Part shown: positions 1-10,500 of the stretch, in pieces
Position numbering within the stretch: position 1 is the stretch's first letter
Layout of the letters: each line of letters starts with the position of its first letter
From: Heligmosomoides polygyrus polygyrus
Lineage: Eukaryota; Nematoda; Chromadorea; Rhabditida; Heligmosomidae
Assembly (NCBI GenBank): GCA_947396885.1
Contig: OX377202.1
Span: 106,080,198-106,144,197, forward strand
DNA length: 64,000 nt
Direction of reading: 5' to 3'
Notes under the pieces: model-generated
What the model saw: the letters and a program-made list of their open reading frames with translations, nothing else
What the model was told of the DNA's origin: nothing
The model's database searches: none
Translations under genes and position numbers: made by a program

Positions 1-779
1 TGGGATGCCCGTACGGCCTGGGCACCCGGGTTGTATGGCTGACGATAGAAACCTGAACTTGTAGTGCATAACGGATAAAATATAACCCAGCATGAACATG
101 AACTGCCCCAAACCCCAGCAGTATCTAAGGTAGTCAACGATCGTTCCGCTGCCGTAAATAATGGAATTATTATAGATTTACTGGTACTATAGGAATATAC
201 TGAACACCATAACAGACCGATGAATTGGCAGAAGACATATGAGAGAGCTCTCTCCGGTGTTCCCGACCATTAGAATGCATCTTGGTGTCGCAAGCCACTG
301 ACGGAAAAGCCTGCCGGGCTCATGACCCTTCCGTGGACAGCGATCCGTAAACTGTCCGAGATACTTGGGCTCAAGGGCCCGCGGTGAGAGCTCTGGCATG
401 ATGGAATAGGTGGAATAAGCGCCAAAAGATCGGCGTCGGCTCTCGGCCCCGAAGCAACCGGCTGCTCGTGGCAGCGAAGGAGGGACGAATGCATTGGTTA
501 TACTGGCGATAAAGCGGGAGCGCGCTTGGCGCAGATCGATTGGGCCTTGGGGGTGGAGCTTTCCCAGGCCGGCATTGGTCCCTTCATCGGCAGTTCACCT
601 TTTCAGTTTTCGGCAGTTTTCAGAGCGCCACACCGTGGGAAACCAGTCAGGGAGAGGAGCGATCGCAATCGATTCGCGACAATAACATTTTGAAAAAATT
701 CCAGATTGTTGCAAAACTTTTCCGAAACCTAATATAAAGGATTTGAAATCGAACAAATTTTGACGCGCATTCATTTCAG
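1..779. other. Unassigned DNA upstream of the first visible UGT exon
   Basis: No exon or repeat could be recognised. The missing N-terminal UGT exons should lie here or left of the window, but none was found that would end in the phase (one base of a split codon) needed to join the exon at 780. Short open frames on both strands are not protein-like. Confidence 0.4.
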
Positions 780-3700
780 CCTTACTTGACGACGACGAGA
801 CAATGAGGAAGCTTCGCGCTAGTAAATTTGACCTCGTTTTTAGCGAGACCCTTGAGAACTGTGGCCCGGGAATCTTCCAGGTTTGAACATTTCCAGTCGG
901 ACGGTTTTCTTCGTTACCTCACGAAGTTACTTTCAGGTGCTGAACATTCCAAGCGTTGTAATGGTCTCTGCTCTAGGAATGATGCCAAAGATGTTGGAGA
1001 TTTCTGGGTTGAGGGCAACGCCAAGCTTCGTTCCATGTAATTTTGGTTCATCACCTTGTTTGCATGATTCAGATGCTTTGATAGAGACGTTTGTGATAAG
1101 GACCCAAGGCCAAAACTACATTGCCTATCGCTCGTTCAATATTCAGTACATTCTTTCAGTGTGCCTGACACCGTATTCTGACGAGATGACGTTTTTCGAA
1201 AGATTCATCAATTTCAATCTACAGATGATATTATCCACCTACAAGTACAAGGTTGAAAACCAATATTGGCAGCTGTTCAATGACAGATATCCCGGGTTTC
1301 CTTCAATCGACAGTATTGCCATGGTGAGTTGAGTTCAACCGTGCTACACAAGACCATATAACTTCGCATCTATACTGGATATCTACAATACAGGGTGTCT
1401 CAAAAAATGTATACACTGTTTGGAAGGTGATAACTTTTCTCACAGTAAAGGTGCTAAAGACGTTGTAAGCTTGTATGAAAGCTTAATAAATAAAAATGTT
1501 CTGACACGTGAGTGGCATAGATGGCGCCATGCACTCGTCTGAAATTTTGCATTTTACACTCGATTGATTGTGTTTCGCTTGAACACATGTTATAATTTCT
1601 TCACAAAGTGGCCGTTTCAATTGATTTGTGCTTCATACAAGGTTTAAAACTTAAAAACACACTATGGCTAGCGAAAAATGCAAGGTTTCCTAAAAAATCA
1701 AGGTACTATGTGAAAGGTTATAACATTGCTGCTAGTGAATCTTTTGAGAATTTTTGGAACTTCTGTGGACGTACAGGGTAACAGGATTACTGTGTCGTAC
1801 AAATAGTCAAGATTGCGCCATGCTCCTGCCTGAGATCTTGCATTCCATACTCGATTGATGGTGCATAGGCTGAATGCCTATTACAATCTTGTTGCTGCTT
1901 GGTCACATTAACCTGTGCTGTACTTCTTTTAACGTTTTGAACTCGACAACCTCGTCAAAGATACGTTACATGCGAATTCATTGATTGCACGGTTTAAATA
2001 TGAGCAGAAGCTCCATTTTTCAAGACGCATTCTGTGGACGAATGAAGCAACATTTAAACTGAATGGAGAGGTTAATTGGCATAACTGCAGCTACTGGAGA
2101 CGGAAAACGTTGAAAAAAGCACAGCACAGGTTAATGTGACCACGTAGCAACAAGATTGTAACAAGCATTCAGCTCATCCACAATCAATCGAGTATGAAAT
2201 GCAAGGTTTTTGTGCATGGCGAATCCTGAGTGTTTGCACGTCACAGAATTCTCGTTACTCCGCGCTTGCATATGAGTCTCAAACGTCTCCAAATCTTGAA
2301 CAACAGCAATGTTAGAATCTTTCAAACAGTACCTGCAAGTTTTTATAATACTCTCCATTTTTTGCAAGCTACAATGTGTAGTTAAGCTTTGAACTCTAAA
2401 ATAAGCACAAATCAATCGAAACGGCCACCTTGTGAAGAAATTATAACACGTATGTATTCAAGAGAAACACAATCAATCGAGTGTAAATTTGAAAATTTCA
2501 GACGAGTGCATGGCACATTCTATGCCACTCATAAAGGATAACAGGATAAAGGACGGCGTTAGTCAATCCCTTCTGGGATGCGCCAGCGCATTCTACTTCT
2601 ACGGGATGTCGTGGAGGCGACATGAATGCGTATTTGGCCATACAATGACTCGCGGTGGTCAGCCGATGAACAAGTCAGCGCTCTATCCTTCCCAGAAATG
2701 TCTGGTACCAATTCACCGACCCCGGAGGGATGGAAGGCTTGGTTGGCCTGGGCGGGAAATCCGAACCAGGAACCTGGTATCGGGTGCACGCGACAGTCGG
2801 CGCCTCCTCCGACTGCGCTACACGCGCCCTGTGCCACTCATATGTTAGAAAATTTCTATTTTCTTAGGCTTACATATAAGCCTTTAACTTCTTCAGTATC
2901 GTTACTATAAACAAAGTTATCACCTTTGAAACAGTGTATACATTTTTTGGGACATCTTGTATTATTGAACAGAAAATAGATACAGGTTTAGGCGCAGGTT
3001 ATATCCATAGTGTTCCTTCCTCCATAGCGTCTGGAAAAATTTCTCTACATACCCATTAAATAAACCTCAGCACAAGTACATACACATTATGCCTATATAT
3101 CTGTCACAATAGGAAACTAGTAGCAAATTCTTCGCGCCTTGGATAAATTAGTAGTAAATGCAAGTTAGAGCTCGTTCATCCAAACGCTCGATAACGTTTC
3201 TCCAGAGCACAACTCTAATACCTGTCATCACGCAGTTTGAATTTAGAGCTATAAACGGACCTTAGAGTGTTTTTATACTCCGCGGCGAGACGGCGCCTTA
3301 ATTTGAAGCGCGATGTGATTGCCGCGCAGCGCCCAATTATTCTGCGGCGCGATTCGTCGAGCACAATATCGTAAAATTCAGTCAAATACGGTGTTTTACA
3401 GAAAGATTTTCTTTTTCTTTTTCAAAGAAAATTTTAAATCGTGGCGGCACCACCGGGCGGGCTGAAAAATCGATATCTATGCTGGTCGTGATTGGGCGCC
3501 GTGCAACTATGCTATACTCGCCGCTGCCCATCTCAAACCCGGAGCAGGAGTAGAAGAAAATTGGGCGGCAATGGAATAAATTGTATTCCAGGGTTCTCTA
3601 TTTCCCGCTGTTTAGAACAAGACAGCTTTGATTATGACAAATGTGCACGAATTCGCTGAATCTCCACGTCCAACCGCCAACATGATTCGGTACGTAGGTG

Positions 3701-5971
3701 GAATGACAATGTACCCACCAAAAGCATTGAGTAAGGTACTACACACGTTTGCTCTGTTCAGAAATAGCATTGAGAAAATCGTAGGCGACTTTTTTCAGGA
3801 CATCAACGACTTACTTAACCTGCGAAAAACTAACGTGCTGTTCTCAATGGGCACATTTGCTCTGTCTAAAGACATGCCATTCCAATTGAAAACTGGTTCG
3901 TTCTTTCAGCTTAGCACTGCTTTCTCGGCTAACTCTAACACCCCGCTTATCCACCATTCGCCGCGCGGGACGTCATGATGGAAAATGGCAATATCGATTG
4001 GACTGCGCGGCCTAATCGATATTGACCATTCTCATTATGACGCGACGCGCGACGACGAATGGAGTATAGTTGGGCAGTTAAGTTTATGTGAAATTTTTCA
4101 GCTCTGATCGAGACGTTCGCTTCACACTCGAACACGACGTTCATTTGGAAATATGAGGATGTAGATCACGACCAATTCAACGGAGTTCCGAACATCTACC
4201 CCATGTCGTGGGTTCCGCAAACTGATCTGCTTGGTGTGGAAAATTCTAAACTTGAAAGCATTGGTATTAAGCGAATAACTTGTTGCCAGACCACCTATGC
4301 GTAGATCATGCAACTGGTGAGATAGGTTAAGATGGGGAAAAATTAGTGCATACCATAGCAGGAATTATTGGGTTTTTAACTATTTTTAATGTACTGAAAT
4401 TCAACTTTCTAGCGGATTCTCGAATATCGCTACTCATTACACACGGCGGTATGAACTCAATACTTGAGGCGGTTAGTTTTTTCTTCATTTTTTAAAATGT
4501 TGTATATTGATTTTGGCGCTTCAAGCTGCGAAGATGCACTGCGGAGGTGTGGAAACGCACCTTGCCTTCACCGTAGTCGCAGCAGCCAATCATCTGCCCT
4601 GCCTGTGCGGCTGGGCCGGTGCCTGTGATTGGCTGCCGCGGTTACGGAAGGTGCAGCGGCGCGTTCCCACACCTCTGCGATGCGTCTTAGCACGTCGTAG
4701 TTTCAGATGCAATACGGAAAACCGATGATAGTGGTGCCATTGTTCTCCGATCAACAAATGAATGCCAAAACGGTGCTCCGCAGGGGTGTTGGTGTCATTC
4801 TAGAACGTCATCTTCTCACCAAGGACAGCATGACGTCCGCTATCAGATACGTGCTCAGCAATAAGTAAGTCCGTCTAGATTTCAAAGAAATCGCATCTAT
4901 CCCAGTGGAAGGGGGCACTCTTGGAAAAGGAAAAGAATCCCAAATGGAGGGGGATCTATCCCTAGTAGGAAATTGTATAGAAAGGCCACCATATAGGCCA
5001 GCTGACAATGAGGATGTAGCCCCCAATTTTAGCGTCGTTGTAAAAAAAAAAGAGTAAAGCGTAAAGAGGCCTATGCCATGTGAAAGAGATTGGAACGCTG
5101 ATCACAAATATGCACACCAAATTTGCTAAATGAATCTCCTGCGCGAGCAGTCGCCAGTGAACGTTTCGTTGCCGACTGCATGTCGCGTGCGCTGATGAAG
5201 CGATGGCCGGAGCGTTGCGTAATCAGCGCAGCCATTAGCAGCACCGACGGATACAGTGTCGGCGCAGTGGTAGTGTTCTCGCTTCGCAGGAAGGTGGTCA
5301 TAGGTTCGGTCCCCATTGATGCTGGTGCTTTTGCAATTTTTGATGACGCACCCGGCGATGCTGCTAATGGCTGCGCTGATTACGCAACGCTCCGCCCATC
5401 GCTTCATCAGCGCACGCGACATGCAGTCGACAACGGAACTTTCACCGGCCAGTACTCGCTTAGAAGTTCCGTTTAGCAAATTTGGAGGGTATATTTGTAA
5501 TCAGGGTTTTAATATCTTTCACAAGGTTAGATCTCTGTCCTAAGTTCCATGAAAAGCTTAAGGCATTCCCTGATAAGAAGAACAGGATATCTAAATCTAA
5601 GAACACTGTAGCATATTTCGCATCAATTTTATCTACGTTTCTAATCAGTTTCTCTACTTACTCTTCATTCAAAGTAACTGCGCTTCCATTTAAGAGACAT
5701 TGCGAAGAGGTGTGCCCTCATCAAGAAGCTATTAGATGGTCGTCCGAAACAATATCGTGACGACGTCGCAAAGTATACTCGCCTAATCATCGAGCATGGA
5801 AATTTCGAGCATCTACCGCTGTACTCACGGAATATGACCACTATACAGTACTATTCCCTTGATGTGATCGCTTTTGAGCTAGCAGTTATTGCAATTGCTC
5901 TTTATGTATGCTTTTGGATTATATCTGCATTTTTATTTACACTACGAAAGATCAAGTTAAAAGCGGATTAA
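780..5971 (+). CDS. UDP-glucuronosyltransferase (UGT), 3' nine exons, N-terminus missing
   Basis: Membrane-bound ER enzyme that transfers sugar from a UDP-sugar to lipophilic substrates (detoxification, phase II). Exons read: 780-880, 937-1036, 1160-1323, 3616-3735, 3799-3895, 4102-4233, 4413-4471, 4707-4864, 5695-5971; all introns are GT..AG and phases agree, giving 401 residues plus stop. In order one sees [119 protein letters not shown], and a C-terminal hydrophobic segment ([20 protein letters not shown]) followed by KIKLKAD, a KxKxx ER-retrieval type tail. UGTs are usually ~520-530 residues, so the signal peptide and acceptor-binding N-terminus are missing. AATAAA overlaps the stop. Introns 3, 5, 7 and 8 carry repeats. 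It could be a gene continuing left of the window or a 5'-truncated copy; the clean frame favours a functional gene. Confidence 0.86.
1391..2966. mobile_element. Foldback element FB1, copy 1 (UGT intron 3)
   Basis: Long terminal inverted repeats: the left end reads GGTGTCTCAAAAAATGTATA and the right end (2910-2960) is its near complement. The arms match for several hundred bases, e.g. the ATTTCTTCACAAAGTGGCC block near 1600 against its complement near 2425. No coding frame for a transposase. Each arm holds a GCGCCATGC motif followed by ATTTTACACTCGATTGATTG. A SINE has inserted into the right arm. A second copy lies at 56903-58730, with fragments at 12236-12500 and 59232-59510. Confidence 0.75.
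2536..2830 (-). mobile_element. tRNA-derived SINE (SINE1), copy 1
   Basis: Reverse-strand head GCGTGTAGCGCAGTCGGAGG contains a consensus RNA polymerase III A box (TAGCGCAGTCGG); the B-box-like GGTTCGGATTTC follows about 50 bases later. The tail ends in GCCGTCCTTTATCC. It sits inside foldback FB1 and so is younger than it. Confidence 0.8.
2967..3615. other. Rest of UGT intron 3
   Basis: AT-rich up to ~3250, then a GC-rich, partly palindromic stretch (about 3265-3535) with GCGGCGAGACGGCGCC and GGGCGCCGTGCAAC that resembles decayed MITE arms. No exon seen. Confidence 0.35.
3956..4070. mobile_element. Palindromic MITE in UGT intron 5
   Basis: GCCGCGCGG..CATGATG on the left and CATTATGACGCGACGCGC on the right, around a CGATATTG..CCTAATCGATATTG centre. 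Related to the element at 13395-13500 in the Sre gene. It lies wholly between the donor at 3896 and the acceptor ending at 4101. Confidence 0.6.
4515..4690. repeat. Palindromic repeat in UGT intron 7
   Basis: Left arm GCACTGCGGAGGTGTGGAAA and right arm GTTCCCACACCTCTGCGATG are near complements; GC-rich centre. Fills most of the 235-bp intron 4472-4706. No coding content. Confidence 0.6.
5080..5525. repeat. Long palindrome in UGT intron 8
   Basis: Arms 5088-5280 and 5320-5525 are inverted copies (e.g. GCTGATGAAGCGATGGCC against GGGCGGAGCGTTGCGTAATC). Both strands therefore encode almost the same ~40-residue frame ([20 protein letters not shown]). This is symmetry and not evidence for a gene. 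Probably a foldback MITE; no terminal duplication resolved. Confidence 0.65.
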
Positions 5972-6004
5972 TAAAGATATCTACTAGCTACTGACTACCA
6001 ACTA

Positions 6005-6590
6005 CAATGTTGAACTGCAGCTGAATCTTACGAAGACGATGTTCATGAGGAACAGACGAGTTTCTAATGCCCCTTTCTCGCCCAAAGGAACGAACGTCTC
6101 CGAATGCTCCAGTGACGTGTATCTAGTTGGCGACGTCAACATGGTCATCGATTAGCGCCGAACTGCGCAGCAGGAAATGAGCGGTTTGGAAAAATTTCAA
6201 GAGCGCTGAAGAACCATGGAGAAGACGAAAAATGTCCAACTGCCCACTTATTCAACTCTACTGTTCTTTCTGCCCTAACATATGCCTAAAGGCCCGTTTA
6301 TACTTCCGACGCCAAGCGACGTGACGGCATGTCATGTGTAGTGGCCCATTTGATCAATCGGGTCGCTCGATCAATTTGGCCACTAGACCCCTCTAGGCCT
6401 TGTTATTGTGCATGCACCGCGTCGCGCATTGCGTGCACAATAACAAGGCCTAGAGGTCAAATCGCGTCGATTGATCAGTGTGGTCACAAACGTGGTGTCG
6501 CATCACTCGGTATAAACGGGTCCTAAGAGACCTTGGCTATACGAAAGTAGGATGAACACACGATCATCATTATGTGGTCATAAGTAGTGA
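6005..6590 (+). pseudogene. RTE-type LINE reverse transcriptase remnant (C-terminal part)
   Basis: The plus strand reads LNLTKTMFMRNRRVS, then NVSECSSDVYLVGDVNMVID, then TYA, and after a MITE insertion continues with an ET..IRK..DEH-like segment. These are landmarks of the region downstream of the RT domain in RTE-clade LINEs. Stops interrupt the frame, so it is a fossil. It is in the opposite orientation to the RTE at 16.8-20.2 kb. Confidence 0.6.
6290..6523. mobile_element. PIF/Harbinger-like MITE1, copy a, with a nested hairpin
   Basis: Inverted ends GGCCCGTTTATACTT and GTATAAACGGGTCC, flanked by TAA on both sides (6287-6289 and 6524-6526), the TWA target duplication typical of PIF/Harbinger. 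The centre holds a second palindrome, 6391-6455, with arms TAGGCCTTGTTATTGTGCA. The insertion splits the RTE remnant at the TYA/ET point. Confidence 0.75.
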
Positions 6591-7548
6591 TTGTACGCCC
6601 TGTATATGGTGTCTCGCCCACGATCGCTCTTCTCTCCTGTGATTGGCCCGGGTGCGCTGTTTCCCACGGCGACTTGCCGATGATACGCCACTGATCGGCC
6701 ACGTCAACAGGTCGATTGGCGCGCGCCGCATTGATCGTCCTGCGCTCCCGCGACTAGGTCTGCCGACCTCGTGCTTCCGTCTTCTTTTCCGGATGGCCGC
6801 TATGAGGCCTCGGTATCACAGCACAATACCCATACAACACCGGGAGAGGGCCGTGAGGTCTAGTGGTTACAATGCTCACCCTCGCGGCCACCGAAACTAA
6901 ATTCTATTCGACCGCGGAGGACCTTTGCATGCATCTGTCCTAATCTCCATTATTCCTTCTCTCATGTTCACTACATATTCGACATAAACCTGATTCGCTA
7001 CTCGGTGTGCCATGGGCAAGGAGGAGAGGGGTGAGTCCCAATCAATACGTTGGTGTTGGATATATTCATATACTTCTTTGTATCGGATCGTTGGTTGTCG
7101 TCGGGTTGTATGTGGTTTCCCTGGGATGATCAGTATTTGATAAAAGATAGTCCAAAGTATAACCTTTAAAATAGTACCAATAATGTAAGCAACGCAAACA
7201 AAACTACTGCGCATATACTGCACGCGGTGATAAAGCAAAACAACACTATGCGGTAAGTACATGGGCAGATATCGTAGACATAAAACTGTTCGTCATACGC
7301 TACACGGACGAAGTGAATCGGAATACTCATCGATCCTTGAATAAACTTTTCGGAACACTTCCATTGTCACTCAGGTGCTATCATGCAGAAAGTGCAGAAA
7401 GCACATTCATCATAATATCACCATTAACACACTATGAAAACGTCTCGAAATAATGATGACGGGATGATGTCCTCACGGGGAAAATTTTTCCCAATACTGT
7501 GTGTGGCGCATGCATAATATTGCATCATATGATAGCAGTAATAATTTA
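6591..7548. other. Intergenic DNA between UGT and Sre genes
   Basis: No gene or known repeat recognised. GC-rich to 6900, AT-rich after that. Open frames (e.g. 6897-7262 on the minus strand) lack family resemblance. Confidence 0.4.
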
Positions 7549-10500
7549 TTATGACCAGTCTTTCCGCAGCATGTCGAAATATAGTCCGGCATGCAGTTGC
7601 GGTTCAACATGCGTCTCTGCGCCGAGCGTTGACTTCACACTTATGAAGTCGAGCTTCGGCTTTCCTGTTGTTCGAAACTGAAATGATGCTCGTTTAGGTG
7701 TTAATTAGCCGTGCTTTCAATAAAGTACGGCTTAAAATGAAGCTGTGCAAGAGAGCCGCCATTGCGTGATTTCTCTCATTAAGCAATTTTTGATAAGACT
7801 GTCGTTACTTTTCTGAAGACGACGATATACTCATACATATAATGGTCATTTAGATGGACTGGAAAAATCAATGAAGGAAAATCTGGCTTTTTACCTACTA
7901 AAATACAGTCAAACTGACTGCAGCTAACGGATACTTTATTTAACAATTTTAGCGAATTTACCGATTTTAACGCAAAATTTTTTCGTTAAAAATAGCTGTT
8001 AAATGTTTAACGCAAAAAAAAAGTTTAACGCACAGCTCTGATATAAACCACGTAAAGGAAGTGAAGATCAACAAACTATCGACTGTTAGGATGTTTCTAT
8101 ATATTATGACCTCGCGGATATATCATTATGTGCTGATGCGATCAAGAAGGAAAGAACTATACTGGCTCTCCTAGAGCGCACTTACGAGTGCAATAAATAA
8201 ATAAAATCCAAGCTTAATCTGTGCCTGTGCTTTCTTATATAAGAAAATACGTCTAAATGTTTGCCAAAATGTCGTCTTACTAAGGACACGTTTGTGCTTA
8301 TAAAAACGCTCAACTATGCTTGAAATAAAAAATTCCTACGCACATCTTTCGTGCACCTCATCGAGTGGTAGCAGAGCTAAGCAGTGAGGTTGCTTGCTCT
8401 GTGGTAACAGATTAGAGGACTGCAGACCAAAACTTCGTCTCTTAGCCCTAGTTTATACTTACGCCGCGACGCGGCGCGGCACCATGATCGCCATAGATAT
8501 CGATTCTTCGCGCCGTCTGATCGATATCTATTCCGACTATGGTGCCGCGCCGCCCAGCAGCGCAGCTATAAACCAGGGCTTATGGGTATCTCTTTTACGA
8601 CAGTCTTCGGAAGCACATCAAGATGTCAGAGTCTCTGACGATTACAGGACTAATACCATACATTAGGCTTACCTTCGTCAGCAAGTACTTCAGTTCAGCT
8701 TTCCACTTTTCGTTGTGCCAGTACATCACGACGGGGATCACAATGCCGTACCTGAACAAGGTGTCGCTGGAGAAATTTTCAAGGTGAATTGGAGACACAA
8801 GCGAAGCAGAGAAGGCCTCCGTCGAGTGAAATTCACTCCAGAAAACGCACTCACACCAGCACTGAGTAGTTGAACGACAGCACTGCCATATTCCGCCAGA
8901 ACATCGTGACGTTGAAGTTGTCGACGATCAGCGACAGAGTGGACGTCATGTTCAACAGACCGACCCAGAGCACTGTGTAGAACACGAACTAAACACGACA
9001 TTCAGCTGCGACTCAGATATGCAGACGGAGCTTATTGGAGACCTTATTGGAGACACACCACTGTGAATGCATGGCTGTTTCGGCATGTTACGGCAGAAGA
9101 GCACACACCCTCCGACCTGTTCATACTTCGTGACGGGAGCGATCGGAGCGACGTATGAACAGGCCCTTCCTTACTGCGGAAATCAACTCCTTCGTTTGGC
9201 TTGTTTAAAACCGGAGTAAGAATAGATTATACATGATTGCATAAAAACACTCGGCATCTCCAAGTCAGAATCAACGAACCCGCGACGCTCGAATGTTCTC
9301 GGCGACCTGATAGCGTCCACAGAGCGAGTAGGCCCGGCCGGGTTTCTTTGGGTTCATCGTGTCTTTGTAGTATCGCATGTTCAGTCGGTAATTCACCATA
9401 TTGCCCTGAAACAACGATTCCGATTCTCTATTTCAATTAAACTCAATTTTCTCAAACCAAATTTTTTAAAGGGATAGTGGATATGTGTCCTAATAGGAGA
9501 GGGGTGAAGTGATTTGCATCTCCAATCCCTTGTCTGGGTTTCTACGACACCTTCAACCGCTTTTTTATCATGCGAAGGCTTTTATTTAAATCCAAGGGAT
9601 GTGGTTCTGCTATAGGATGACGCACACATCTCACACTTTACGGTTGCCCCTCCCGAATCGGATGTGTCGTGCCCCGGGTGAGTCCGCTGCACCGGTAGTA
9701 GAACTCATTTGGCCCTCAACCCGAGGCCACGTGTGAGGCACAACCGGAGTCGAGGTCTTACCCATGCACGCTAGCTCTTACATAACCTGTCATGCTAGGT
9801 TGAGGCCCTTGTTGCCCCGACTTAGCACACCTCATGCCAATGCGGATGTTATTTAGGACCTTTCCGCAGACTGCACCTGCGCTGGTCCCCGGCGACTCTC
9901 GCCCATCCCATCTTCACATCACTCGAGTGATACAATTGAACCAGCCGATCTTCTGCAGTATTACCACTGTGCTCAGAAAAAACCTTCCCTCGCTCTCGAG
10001 TCACATGACAGTACGCATCAGACAATATACTTCATACCAACCCAACATACACACAGTGCACATCAATATGGAGCACAGCTGCCTACGAGTTAAGGCTGAG
10101 CCCCGCCACGTCACCTACGGGTCAGCCCCAGGCGCAAGCCGCAGGTCCTTCCTCGCTCCTACTCTGGAGCCTGCGCTCACGAGGGCGGTGGCTCGGTCGG
10201 CCTCTGCGGTTACCTCTGATGTCGTTCCTGCGCGTCCTGTCCTGGTCGTCCTGGAATCCTGCGCGGCTGGTTGAGTCGAAGTCCTGGTGGAGTGGACACT
10301 GCGCTGACGTTGGAGTGTCGAAGCGGAGAGCGGACCGACCGCTCGGTGCGACGAGGAAGCCGGAGACTGCCGGGTGCGTGCGGGAAGGCGTTTATAGTGC
10401 GTCGCGTCGCGTGCGCGCGACCGTATGCCCTGCGCGTCGGGACCAGGGCGCCTCCCAGCGTGTGTGCCCTTGAAGAGTCGTGATGGAGCGTGGCGAACGT

